Positions 1 to 7,438 of a stretch of 37,543 nt of DNA are shown here, one piece after another; positions within the stretch are counted from its first letter, which is position 1, and each line of letters starts with the position of its first letter. Position numbers and translations under genes: made by a program. This DNA comes from Sandaracinaceae bacterium (GTDB lineage Bacteria > Myxococcota_A > Polyangia > Polyangiales > Sandaracinaceae): positions 1 to 37,543 of the forward strand of contig JAVJQK010000139.1 in NCBI GenBank assembly GCA_040218145.1, read 5' to 3'. A model generated the notes under the pieces. The model was not told where the DNA came from. It searched no databases and worked only from the letters and a program-made list of their open reading frames with translations.

Positions 1-110
1 GCGATTACATCCATTTCTTCTACAATCTCGAGCGGCGCCACTCGCTGCTGGATTACCTCAGCCCTGTCGAGTTCGAACTGAAGACCCAGGTCGCCGCGTC
101 GGCGGCATAG
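1..110 (+). CDS. IS3-family transposase (OrfB), C-terminal end, truncated by window edge
   Basis: The reading frame from base 3 to the TAG at 108-110 gives about 35 residues that match the extreme C-terminus of IS3-family OrfB transposases (DDE integrase core). The signature is an aromatic-rich YIHFFYN, then ERRHS, then YLSPVEFE. In this family that segment follows the catalytic Glu helix, so the DDE residues themselves lie upstream of the window. The stop codon is followed six bases later by the element's terminal repeat, the normal arrangement. Family assignment is firm; subgroup and whether the element is intact cannot be judged. Confidence 0.9.
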   Translation, partial: DYIHFFYNLERRHSLLDYLSPVEFELKTQVAASAA

Positions 111-116
111 TCAGAC

Positions 117-141
117 TGTCCACGAGACCGGGGGAACCTCA
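117..141 (+). mobile_element. Right terminal inverted repeat of the IS3-family element
   Basis: The 25 bases just after the transposase stop read outwards to ...CCTCA. Their complement starts TGAGGTTCCCCCGG, the form of terminal repeat common in IS3-family elements (TGA start, C-rich tract, then GTGGACA). This sets the right boundary of the IS at about base 141. The matching left repeat and the target duplication lie outside the window, so the boundary rests on family knowledge. Confidence 0.75.
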
Positions 142-183
142 GTCACCGAAGCGGAAGCGGGCCCCCGCAGGCGGACAGCGATG

Positions 184-219
184 CGGAAGCGAGTACGGAA
201 GCACTTACGGAAGCGAGCC
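184..219. repeat. Three copies of a 12-base tandem repeat
   Basis: CGGAAG recurs at 184, 196 and 208, giving three 12-base units with variable second halves. Read on the minus strand the units resemble the 12-base TCCG-rich units at 20253-20742. No gene is supported here. It lies immediately outside the IS3 terminus. Confidence 0.6.
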
Positions 220-282
220 CCACCGAGAGCCGGCGGATACGCGCCGAGCTCACCGCGTCCCCCAAATCGCGTCTCCCCGCCG

Positions 283-468
283 AAAACACTGATCGACAGC
301 GTCGAAATCGGCGTGACGCGTTCAAAACACTGACAAACAGTGTTTCAAACGCGTCGCTCCGAAAAAGAGACAAACATTTTGCCATTCTGTCGATCTGCGC
401 GCCGCAAACACTAATTGTTTGTCAAAATGTCGGTCCACCCACCGCCAAAGACTAACCATCAGTGTCTT
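283..468. promoter_or_regulatory. Cluster of related dyad motifs with a 41-base hairpin (315-355)
   Basis: This non-coding stretch is AT-richer than its surroundings. Bases 315-332 and 338-355 form 18-base inverted arms (16 of 18 pairs) around the 5-base spacer ACAAA. The core AAAACACTGA plus ACAG is seen at 283-303 and again at 324-344. A variant dyad, CAAAC...GTTTG, lies at 405-421. A fourth copy in inverted orientation (TCAGTGT at 459-465) lies 85 bases before the next gene. Repeated, spaced, symmetrical motifs suggest multiple operators for one dimeric regulator, or an unrecognised small element. No T-run follows the hairpin, so a simple terminator is less likely. The regulator is unknown. 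Confidence 0.5.
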
Positions 469-549
469 CGGCGCGCCGTCCCGTTCCGAGCCCAGTCCAC
501 CCGTGATCGGCGCGCTGTAAGCCCTCGCCCGGCCACGCGTTGTCGCCTC

Positions 550-1152
550 ATGCGCCGCTGGCTCGCCCTCTCCCTCTGCCTCTCCTTCTCAGCCCCCAGC
601 GTGGCCGCCGCCGACGACGCCGAGGACACGCGCCGCGCGTGGGGCGCGTTCTTCGCCCAGACCGGGTTCGGGCTTGGCGCGCTCGGGGGCGCCGGCTTCG
701 TGGCGCTCGAGGGAGAGGACGCGCTCCCCGCGGGGGTCCTGCTCAGCACGGTCTTCACCGCCAGCGGCTCCCTGCTGGGCCACGCGGCGCGTGAGGGCGG
801 CTGGTCCCCCTCGCTGGGCTGGGCCCTGACCGGGCTCTACCCGGGCGCCGCGCTCGGGGTGGCCGCCGGCTCGATGGCCGCGCTGGATCAGAGCGCGGAC
901 CGAGCCCTGCACATCGGCGTTGGGCTCGGCATCGGCGCCGCGCTGGGCGCCCTCGGGCTCTGGCTCGACCACGCGCTCGGCGGCAACCCCAGCGCCGTGC
1001 TGCTGGGGCTGTGGTCGGGGTTCACGGCCGGCGGGCTGCCGGGGCTCGGGTTCATGCTCACCGCCGAGCGACCGGAGGGGCTCGTGGCGCCGCTCGCGGG
1101 CGCGCTGGTCGGGGCGCTCATGGGCGCGCTGCTGGGGGAGCTGCTCCGCTGA
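550..1152 (+). CDS. Glycine/alanine-rich membrane protein of unknown function
   Basis: This 200-residue protein begins with a signal peptide-like segment (MRRWLALSLCLSFSAPSVAAA). The remainder is a series of Gly/Ala/Leu-rich hydrophobic stretches separated by short charged loops, giving roughly five to six possible membrane segments. I do not recognise a family. The reading frame is open upstream to 415, but ATG 550 was chosen because it directly precedes the signal sequence. No clear ribosome binding site precedes it. It lies downstream of the dyad cluster at 283-468, which may control it (inference). Its end converges with the barrel gene, leaving only 10 bases between stop codons. Confidence 0.7.
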   Translation: MRRWLALSLCLSFSAPSVAAADDAEDTRRAWGAFFAQTGFGLGALGGAGFVALEGEDALPAGVLLSTVFTASGSLLGHAAREGGWSPSLGWALTGLYPGAALGVAAGSMAALDQSADRALHIGVGLGIGAALGALGLWLDHALGGNPSAVLLGLWSGFTAGGLPGLGFMLTAERPEGLVAPLAGALVGALMGALLGELLR

Positions 1153-1162
1153 CGCGCCGCGC

Positions 1163-2635
1163 TCAGAACATCCCGGTGACGTTGACCTGGAGCTGGAGGC
1201 GGACCTGCTCGTCGACGCGGAAATTCCGGCCGGGGAGGTCGAGCACGGGGCGGTGGTGCGGGTTGATGACACCGCGGCGGCAGGTGCCCACCCGCGGGTC
1301 GTCCGGGTCCTGCGCCTCGAAGTTCGGGTTGCAGGCGTCGGCGTAGGTGATGACGTAGGGCGCGACGTACCAGAGGTCCGCCTCGAGGGTGAAGCGCACG
1401 AAGCGCGCGGCCCGCATCTCGACGCCGAGGTGCGCGCCCATCTCCGCGTGGGGCGCCATGTCGGTCAGGCCGACGAAGGGGACCTGCCGGAGGTTCGCAC
1501 CGCCGCCCGCCTCGCCCTCGAGGTTGGGCTGGGTCAGGTACCGGTTGTCCGAGGTGCCGAGCGCGTCGAAGAGCGGCGAGTAGCCGTGGCCCTCCGAGAC
1601 GTACTTGCCCATCACGCGCACGTCGATGGCGAAGCGCTGGAACTGGGCCCGGTTCTCCCAGGGGATGATGGCCATGCCGCCCGTGAACTGGCCGATCATC
1701 GGCGGCCGCTCGTTGACGATCCCGTTGAGGCTGCCCGCGGGAAGGAAGAGGCGCTCGGCGTTGGCCGGCCACTCCACCTGGAAGAGCAGCCCCGCGAAGG
1801 GCTCGACGTAGCGGGTGCGCCAGCTCGAGCGGGTCTCGATGCGGAGCGCGTTGGTGCCGCGGGTCTCGCCCGCGTCGGTCCCGATGCCGCGCGTCCAGTC
1901 GCCGCCGGCCTCGCTCCACACCGCGCACTGCGCCGTGGCCCCGCCCCGGCACGCGGTCAGCGGGTCGCCGAGGTTGAAGCGGCCCTCGATCATGAGGATC
2001 CAGGTGGGCAGCTCCCGCTCGCGGTGGTGGTTGAAGATCGACCACGCGAGACCCGCCGCGACGTAGTCGAGGCCGGACCGGGTGGGCGACTGGAACGGCG
2101 CCGCGAAGATCGGCGGCTGCGGCACGCCCGGCATGAGATCGTCGATCCCATCCGGGCCGCTCCCCATGATGCAGTTGCCGTCGGAGTCGAGCGCGCAGTT
2201 GTCGACGAGCGGGCCTTCGAGGAGCGAGGCGCCGCCCGCGTGGGCGGTGAGCCGGCGCTCGTCGCTGAGGATCAGCGGGAGCCGGCCGTAGACCGCGAGG
2301 TCGCGGAAGATGCCGACGTCGAGGCCGAGGTCGAGGATGTTGCGCGTGTGGGTGTGGTGCGCGACGTCGACCCAGTTCTGGCTCGCGCGGTTGGGGTCGG
2401 ACGCGCCGACGTTGCCCTCGCGCTGGATGTTCCCGTACGTGTACTCGTGCCGGTAGCCGACGGTGACGTTGATGTCGAAGGGGTCTTCGTCGTCGAACGC
2501 GTCCACCACGTCGGTGTAGGAGTGCGGCTCGTTCATCAGCCGCAGCTCACCGTCCTCCTGCGCCGCCGCGTCGAGCGTCACACCGAGACAAAGCAAGCCG
2601 AAGAAGCCCGCGAGGGCGTAGGGGACCCTGCGCAT
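1163..2635 (-). CDS. Predicted outer-membrane beta-barrel protein
   Basis: The protein is 490 residues, with a clear N-terminal signal peptide (MRRVPYALAGFFGLLCLG..., cleavage expected after AAAQ). The body is rich in alternating polar/aromatic strands such as NVTVGYRHEYTYG. The last strand ends QVNVTGMF with C-terminal Phe, the usual terminal residue of barrels inserted by the BAM machinery. No enzyme motif was seen. The role (porin, transport or structural barrel) cannot be assigned. It has its own promoter in the 47-base gap after the FecR-like lipoprotein gene (see 2643-2672). The transcript would start at or next to the ATG, so it may be leaderless. Confidence 0.7.
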   Translation of the reverse strand: MRRVPYALAGFFGLLCLGVTLDAAAQEDGELRLMNEPHSYTDVVDAFDDEDPFDINVTVGYRHEYTYGNIQREGNVGASDPNRASQNWVDVAHHTHTRNILDLGLDVGIFRDLAVYGRLPLILSDERRLTAHAGGASLLEGPLVDNCALDSDGNCIMGSGPDGIDDLMPGVPQPPIFAAPFQSPTRSGLDYVAAGLAWSIFNHHRERELPTWILMIEGRFNLGDPLTACRGGATAQCAVWSEAGGDWTRGIGTDAGETRGTNALRIETRSSWRTRYVEPFAGLLFQVEWPANAERLFLPAGSLNGIVNERPPMIGQFTGGMAIIPWENRAQFQRFAIDVRVMGKYVSEGHGYSPLFDALGTSDNRYLTQPNLEGEAGGGANLRQVPFVGLTDMAPHAEMGAHLGVEMRAARFVRFTLEADLWYVAPYVITYADACNPNFEAQDPDDPRVGTCRRGVINPHHRPVLDLPGRNFRVDEQVRLQLQVNVTGMF

Positions 2636-2642
2636 CGCCGGG

Positions 2643-2672
2643 AGAATACGCGCCGGCCGAAATTGCCGTCAA
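2643..2672 (-). promoter_or_regulatory. Sigma-70-like promoter of the barrel gene, predicted leaderless
   Basis: On the minus strand TTGACG (2672-2667) is followed after 18 bases by TATTCT (2648-2643). Seven more bases lead to the ATG at 2635. A start 7 bases after the -10 box falls on or beside the start codon, and no Shine-Dalgarno sequence is present. The two boxes match consensus at 5 of 6 and 4 of 6 positions. The call rests on sequence only. Confidence 0.55.
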
Positions 2673-2682
2673 GCTACCGGAA

Positions 2683-3723
2683 TCAGGTCCCGAGCAACCC
2701 GACCACCCGCTCGCGCCGCTGGGCGATGGGATCGTCGGCCGGGGCGCGGCCGGTCTCGACCAGCCGGAGGTGCAGCGCGCGGGTCCGCTCCCAGCGCGCG
2801 GTGGCCAGGCGCCGCAGCCGATAGAGCGCGCGCGAGTGCTCCACCAGGTCCCGCTGGAGCGAGCGGCCCTCGTCCATGTTCTTCTGCCGGACCGCCTCGC
2901 GGTGGCTCGTGGTCAGCTCGCGCCCGCGCCGGGTCTCGGCCTCGAGCCAGCTCAGCGCCTGGTCGAGCCGGCTCACCTCGTGCGCGAGATCGCGCTCCAG
3001 GCGCTCGGGCGGGGGCGGCTCGGGATCGGCCGTGGCCAGCGTCGCCGCCGCCTCGCGCGCCGCGCTCAGCCGGCTCGGCCCCTCGGTCGGCTCCGCGAGC
3101 CGGCCCGCGACGGCGACCGCGTGGCCCCCGCCCAGCTCGAGCGCGCGCAGCCGGCGGCGGTTGTCGGCCTCGCCGATGCTGATCGCGGCCATGCCGCCCA
3201 GCACCGTCACCCAGGCCGCGCCGCTGTCGAAGAGCGCCAGGTAGAGCTCCCCCGCGCCGCCGATCTCCGCCGTGACCGCCGCGCTCGAGATCCGGAGCGG
3301 CGGCCGCGGCGCGTTGCCGCTCGGGGGCTGCACGGCCCAGAGCGCGCCCGTGATCAGGAGCAGCTGCGCGCCGCCGTCGTCGGTGACGAGCGCGCGGGAG
3401 CCTCCGTCGAGCTCCACCCGCCCGCCGTCGCGGAGCTGCAGGACCGCGCGGCCGCCCTCGGGCACCACGATGGGCTTGTCGGGCTCCACGTCCATCTCGC
3501 CGTGGGTGGCCGCGCCGTCGATGGTGACCCCGCCCTCGGTGCGGAGCAGGCGGGCCGGCGGCGGATCGCCGTGCGGGTCGCCACGCTGGGTGTCGACGTC
3601 GTGGGTGTGGCGCCGCGTGGGCGCGGGGCGGGGATCGGGCGCGCCGCTCCCCTCGTCGTCGCCGCAGGCGACCAGCCCGAGCGAGAGCAACCCGAGCGCG
3701 AGCGAGACCGAGAGGGCGCGCAT
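2683..3723 (-). CDS. FecR-like lipoprotein
   Basis: This 346-residue lipoprotein has a signal sequence with lipobox LGLVAC, Cys about residue 20, then a low-complexity Asp/Gly/Pro linker. The central part reads like a FecR/iron-dicitrate-type sensor domain: a strand-rich GGVTIDGA...VVPEGGRAVLQLRDGGRVEL...TGALWAV pattern. The C-terminal third is Arg/Glu-rich helical and may form a coiled coil (ERLERDLAHEVSRLDQALSWLE). The ATG lies only 2 bases after the stop of the PP2C/cNMP gene, so the two are almost certainly co-transcribed. FecR-like periplasmic lipoproteins without a partner FecA or sigma factor are frequent in myxobacteria. No sigma factor lies nearby, so classical FecR signalling is unlikely. 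Confidence 0.7.
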   Translation of the reverse strand: MRALSVSLALGLLSLGLVACGDDEGSGAPDPRPAPTRRHTHDVDTQRGDPHGDPPPARLLRTEGGVTIDGAATHGEMDVEPDKPIVVPEGGRAVLQLRDGGRVELDGGSRALVTDDGGAQLLLITGALWAVQPPSGNAPRPPLRISSAAVTAEIGGAGELYLALFDSGAAWVTVLGGMAAISIGEADNRRRLRALELGGGHAVAVAGRLAEPTEGPSRLSAAREAAATLATADPEPPPPERLERDLAHEVSRLDQALSWLEAETRRGRELTTSHREAVRQKNMDEGRSLQRDLVEHSRALYRLRRLATARWERTRALHLRLVETGRAPADDPIAQRRERVVGLLGT

Positions 3724-3725
3724 GG

Positions 3726-5030
3726 CTACTCGCTGTCGGCGAGGAGGGCGTCGGTGAGGTCCTCGCCCTTCTTGTCGGTCGCCTCGCCGAGCCGCGCGTT
3801 GGTGGTGCGCAGCCGCTCGGTGAGCACGCCGAGGAAGCTCCAGAGCAGCTTCACCGCGATCGCGTGGTCCTTGCGGATGATGTCGAAGAACTCGCGCCGG
3901 CGGATGACGAGCATCTTCGCCTTCTCGTCCGCGCTGACGCTCGCGCTGCGGGGCGCCTTGTCCACCAGCGCCATCTCGCCGAGGTGCTGGCCGGGGCCGA
4001 GCCGCACGAGGACCGCCTCGCCCGAGTGCACGCGCACCTGGCCGGTGAGCACGATGAACAGCTCGTCGCCCTCGTCGCCCTCCTCCACGATCACCTGGTC
4101 CGGGTCGTAGGTGCGGACCTCGGTGATGTTCAGCACCCGCACCAGCTCCTGGTAGGTCAGGTGCCGGAAGAGCGGCATCTTGTGGAGGACCTCGAGCTTG
4201 AGGTTGACCTCCCGGGCCAGCCGGTCGACGCCGCTCTCGGCGTCCGGGACCTTCACCACGATCGCGGTGATGTTGTCCTTGCCGCCGCGCTCGTTGGCGA
4301 GATCGATGAAGCGCTGCGAGAGCTGGTCTTCGGGCGTCTCGGCGAAGAGGCGCGACAGCTCCGCCTCCTCCAGGTAGCCGGTGAGCCCGTCCGACGCGAG
4401 CAGGAAGCGGTCGCCCTTGAGCACGTCGAAGTCGAGGGTGTCGACCTCGACCGACTCGTACACGCCGACCGCGCGGGTGACGGCGTTCTTGTACTGGAGC
4501 TTCTCGATCTGCTCGCGGCTGAGCCGGCCGCGCTTGAGCAGCTCGTTGATGAGGGAGTGGTCCTCGGTCAGCTGATGCACCGCGCTCTGGCGGTAGAGGT
4601 AGACGCGCGAGTCGCCGACGTGGGCGATGAAGCCGCGGCTGCCGATCAGCAGGAGCGCGTCGATGGTCGTGCCCATGCCGCGCTTGGACTCGTCCTCCTG
4701 GCCCTCGTTGTAGACGGCGGAGCAGGCCTGCTGCACCGCCGACTCGAGCAGCCGGAGGATGTCGTGGCGGCCGATGCCGCCGTGGCCCGCCTCGAACTCG
4801 TGGAGCATGTCGCGGCTCTGCGCGAGCACGTCTCGCACGGTGCGCGCCGCCACCTGGCTGGCCACCTCGCCCGCCGCGTGGCCGCCCATTCCGTCGGCGA
4901 CGATGAAGAGGTTCAGCTTCTTGTCGACGAGGAAGCTGTCCTCGTTGTGATCGCGGACCCGGCCCACATCGGTGAGCGGCCAGAACGTGATCCGCTCCGC
5001 CGGCTCGGCGGCGCTCTCGGCCTGAGACAT
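3726..5030 (-). CDS. PP2C-type Ser/Thr phosphatase fused to a cyclic-nucleotide-binding domain
   Basis: The 434-residue cytosolic protein has two domains. Residues ~15-262 are a PP2C (PPM) phosphatase with the metal-binding motifs: RVRDHNEDS at 24-32, ADGMGGH at 45-51, VGDSRVYL at 138-145, ASDGLTGYL at 212-220 and DN at 252-253. These residues coordinate the catalytic Mn/Mg pair in the family. Residues ~285-402 are a cNMP-binding (CAP/EPAC-type) domain, with a phosphate-binding cassette GEMAL at 351-355 and PRSAS at 360-364, so cyclic-nucleotide binding is plausible. It would dephosphorylate Ser/Thr kinase substrates; the kinase at 13102-14682 is one candidate partner (inference). The start MSQAES was chosen over an upstream in-frame codon because it aligns with family N-termini and lies just downstream of a promoter-like sequence. 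It heads an operon with the FecR-like lipoprotein. Confidence 0.88.
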   Translation of the reverse strand: MSQAESAAEPAERITFWPLTDVGRVRDHNEDSFLVDKKLNLFIVADGMGGHAAGEVASQVAARTVRDVLAQSRDMLHEFEAGHGGIGRHDILRLLESAVQQACSAVYNEGQEDESKRGMGTTIDALLLIGSRGFIAHVGDSRVYLYRQSAVHQLTEDHSLINELLKRGRLSREQIEKLQYKNAVTRAVGVYESVEVDTLDFDVLKGDRFLLASDGLTGYLEEAELSRLFAETPEDQLSQRFIDLANERGGKDNITAIVVKVPDAESGVDRLAREVNLKLEVLHKMPLFRHLTYQELVRVLNITEVRTYDPDQVIVEEGDEGDELFIVLTGQVRVHSGEAVLVRLGPGQHLGEMALVDKAPRSASVSADEKAKMLVIRRREFFDIIRKDHAIAVKLLWSFLGVLTERLRTTNARLGEATDKKGEDLTDALLADSE

Positions 5031-5036
5031 GGGGGA

Positions 5037-5066
5037 GAAATATCCCGCGGCGGCGCGCCCCGTCAA
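5037..5066 (-). promoter_or_regulatory. Candidate leaderless promoter of the PP2C gene
   Basis: TTGACG (5066-5061, minus strand) is followed after 16-18 GC-rich bases by the only AT-rich patch in the region, GATATTTC (5044-5037). That patch ends 6-9 bases before ATG 5030. No Shine-Dalgarno sequence is present. The -35 box is identical to that of the barrel gene. The exact -10 register is uncertain. Confidence 0.45.
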
Positions 5067-5080
5067 CGCGCGCGAGCCCA

Positions 5081-5109
5081 TTGAAGCCGAGGGCGGCGTT
5101 CCCTAAGAT
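5081..5109 (+). promoter_or_regulatory. Sigma-70-like promoter for the Cys-rich lipoprotein
   Basis: TTGAAG (5081-5086), a 17-base spacer, then TAAGAT (5104-5109) would place the start near 5116 and give a leader of about 95 bases before ATG 5211. Each box matches consensus at 4 of 6 positions. It lies back-to-back with the PP2C promoter in the divergent gap. Confidence 0.4.
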
Positions 5110-5210
5110 GCCGCCGCTTCGCCCCCCACCCCTCCGCGCGGCGTCCACTTTCGACCCCCGGGGGCGCAGCGCATGCTTTTGGCGCCGTCGCGGACCCCGG
5201 AGATCGATCG

Positions 5211-6731
5211 ATGAAGCTGAGAATCGTCACCCTCGCGCTGGCGGGCGCGTTGCTGATGGTGGTCGGCTGCTCCGAGTCGCACGACACGATGCCCGACGCG
5301 GCGATCGTGTTCGACGCGGAGCTGCCTCCCCCCGACGCGGGCCCTCCCCCCTCGAACGTCGGAGACGCATGCCGCGGGCCGATGGACTGTGACCTCCCCG
5401 CGGAGGAGTGCCTCGAAGATCTCTTCGGGTTTCTGCCCTTCCCCGACGGCTACTGCAGCCTCTTCTGCGACACGGAAGCCGACTGTCCCGACGGCTCCGT
5501 GTGCATCAGCGCCGGCGGCGGCGGTGGGCAGTGCTTGCGATCCTGCGAGATCGGCGCCCCCGACCAGTGCCGGCCCGGCCAAGGCTGCGCGGACAGCATG
5601 CGCCTCCCGGCCGTCTGTCTGCCTGGCTGCGAGGACGACACGGACTGTGGGGACGGCGCGACCTGTGTGGTCGGAGGCGGCTTCACCGGCGCCGGCCAGT
5701 GCCTCGATCTCTCGGCCCCCCTCGGAGGGGCCTGCGCCAGCTCTGGCGACTGCGCCGAGGGGGCCTTCTGCGCCTCGGAGGACGAGTCTGGCTTCCCTGA
5801 CGGCGCCTGCGTCGTCTTCGGTTGCGACGCCGACGCCGACACCGGCTGCCCGGACGACGCGCACTGCTTCCCGCAGCGCGGACCGGATCTCTGCATCGAC
5901 GGCTGCGAGACCGACGGCGATTGCCGCGCGGGCTACGCTTGCACCTCGCCTGACGGCGCGCCCGATCGCAGCGTCTGCCTGCCGGCCTTCGACCCGGCCA
6001 ACCTCGGTCAGGTCTGCTCCGGGGATCCCCCCCGCGGGGCGTGCACCGGCGGCGAGTGTCTGAGCGAGTTCCAGACTGGGTTCCCGGACTCCTACTGCGT
6101 CCAGGTGGGCTGCGATCCCGAGGCGACCGATCCCGGCTGCGAAGGCGACGGCGTCTGCGTGCTCGCCGCGGACGGCATGACCGGCCTCTGCCTCGACGGC
6201 TGCGTTGCCGACAGCGACTGCCGCGCCGGCTACGACTGCCGCCCGAGCGACAGCTCGGACCCGACGAGCGAGACCGCCTGCCTGCCCGGCTGCGACGACG
6301 CGAGCGTCTGCGGCAACGACGGCTTCGAGTGCAACCCGGGCACCGGGCTGTGCACCGAGCCCTTCCCGGAGGCGCGGCTCGGGGAGCCCTGCGCGAGCGG
6401 CGAGGACTGCCCTGGCGGTCGCTGCCTCGCCGAGGACGACGAGGGTTGGCCGAGCGGCACCTGCTCCTTCCCCGGTTGCCGGCTGAGCGGCACCGGCCCC
6501 GAGGCGATCTGCCCGAGCGGCGGCGTGTGCGTCGACGACGAGGCGGGCGATCCGGCGCTCGGCGTGTGTGTGGACGGCTGCACCGTCACCACCGACTGCC
6601 GGCCCGGCTACGCGTGCATCCCGAGCGACGAGACCGACCCGACGAGCGCGCTGGCGTGTCAGCCCGCGTGCACCGACGGCGACTGCGGCCCCGGCCGCAC
6701 CTGCAGCGCCGCCACGGGTCTCTGCGAGTAG
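5211..6731 (+). CDS. Cys-rich secreted lipoprotein with repeated disulfide modules
   Basis: The 506-residue protein has a lipoprotein signal peptide (lipobox VVGC, Cys 20) and an Asp-Pro-rich linker typical of myxobacterial lipoproteins (PDAAIVFDAELPPPDAG). The rest is a string of Cys-rich modules of about 35-45 residues following C-x-x-D-x-D-C, G-x-x-C and C-x-x-G-C. Examples are DTDCGDGATCV, DGDCRAGYACT and DSDCRAGYDCR, with DGC or PGC spacers, resembling Dickkopf/EGF-like disulfide repeats. Such proteins are exported and disulfide-bonded; ligands are unknown. Internal similarity shows expansion by tandem duplication (modules near 5880 and 6200 are close copies). It is monocistronic, with a bidirectional-type terminator after the stop. 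Confidence 0.8.
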   Translation: MKLRIVTLALAGALLMVVGCSESHDTMPDAAIVFDAELPPPDAGPPPSNVGDACRGPMDCDLPAEECLEDLFGFLPFPDGYCSLFCDTEADCPDGSVCISAGGGGGQCLRSCEIGAPDQCRPGQGCADSMRLPAVCLPGCEDDTDCGDGATCVVGGGFTGAGQCLDLSAPLGGACASSGDCAEGAFCASEDESGFPDGACVVFGCDADADTGCPDDAHCFPQRGPDLCIDGCETDGDCRAGYACTSPDGAPDRSVCLPAFDPANLGQVCSGDPPRGACTGGECLSEFQTGFPDSYCVQVGCDPEATDPGCEGDGVCVLAADGMTGLCLDGCVADSDCRAGYDCRPSDSSDPTSETACLPGCDDASVCGNDGFECNPGTGLCTEPFPEARLGEPCASGEDCPGGRCLAEDDEGWPSGTCSFPGCRLSGTGPEAICPSGGVCVDDEAGDPALGVCVDGCTVTTDCRPGYACIPSDETDPTSALACQPACTDGDCGPGRTCSAATGLCE

Positions 6732-6752
6732 CGGCCGCCAAGCCGCCGAATG

Positions 6753-6783
6753 GAGCCCGGCCTCTCTTCGAGGGGTCGGGCTC
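6753..6783. terminator. Hairpin between convergent genes
   Basis: GAGCCCG (6753-6759) pairs perfectly with CGGGCTC (6777-6783), and an inner CCTC/GAGG stem closes the loop. It fills the gap between the stop of the Cys-rich lipoprotein (+) and the stop of the ExbD-like gene (-). It can therefore act for both. No U-tract is seen, as often in high-GC genomes. Confidence 0.6.
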
Positions 6784-7314
6784 TCACCGTCCGTCCACCC
6801 CCGCGCCATCGGCGACCGCGAGCTGGATGCCGGGATAGCCGGCCTGGCCGACCGAGAAGAGCACCTTGCGCAGCACGCGGAAGTCCGTGCTCCGGTCCGC
6901 CTGCACGATCACGCGCCCCGGGAACTCCTGCCCCGGGTGGAGCACGCGCCACGTGTCGCGCGCCACCTCGAGGTCGTGCACCAGGGGCCCGATGCGCGCG
7001 AGCCGCGCGTCGGCGCCGAGCGACGCCACGTCCGCCACCCGGCGCCCGTCCACGAGCACCCCGTGCCGGTCGACCGTGACCACCGGGGCCAGCTCGAGCG
7101 GCCCCCCGTGCTCGGCGTCCGGCAGGTCCGCCTGCGCGCTCAGCCCATCGGCCGAGAACGACATCAAGAGGAACACCAGCACCGTCAGCAGCAGATCGAT
7201 GAACGGGATCAGCGCGACCTGCGCGTCGACCGACTTGCGCCCGCCCTTCTGCCCGTCGATGAACCGCAGCGGCACGTCACGCAGCAGCCGCGCGCCCGGA
7301 GAACGAATTGCCAT
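6784..7314 (-). CDS. ExbD/TolR-family biopolymer transport protein
   Basis: The 176-residue inner-membrane protein has a short cytosolic N-terminus, one membrane helix at ~33-52 (VALIPFIDLLLTVLVFLLM) and a periplasmic domain. The IPFIDLLLTVLVFLL stretch carries the conserved membrane Asp of ExbD/TolR that conducts protons in ExbB-ExbD/TolQ-TolR stators. The C-terminal RVIVQADRSTDFRVLRKVL...AGYPGIQLAV matches the family's periplasmic fold. A good ribosome binding site (GGAGGTGAG) precedes ATG 7314. No ExbB/TolQ gene is adjacent, so the partner must be encoded elsewhere. Confidence 0.85.
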   Translation of the reverse strand: MAIRSPGARLLRDVPLRFIDGQKGGRKSVDAQVALIPFIDLLLTVLVFLLMSFSADGLSAQADLPDAEHGGPLELAPVVTVDRHGVLVDGRRVADVASLGADARLARIGPLVHDLEVARDTWRVLHPGQEFPGRVIVQADRSTDFRVLRKVLFSVGQAGYPGIQLAVADGAGVDGR

Positions 7315-7438
7315 CTCTCACCTCCGCGCCCTGCGACACGCGAGAGCGTCGGGAGTTCCTGAATCCTGCGGATGGGGGCCCAGAGGCGACTACGGGCGCG
7401 ACCTCATGGGCGCCACCGCCGTCGATTCGCGCCGCAGG

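Noticed and set aside
143-385. 80-codon minus-strand frame beside the IS3 end
   Set aside because: It spans the hairpin and dyads, has no recognisable domain, and its signal-like segment is at the wrong end of the protein.
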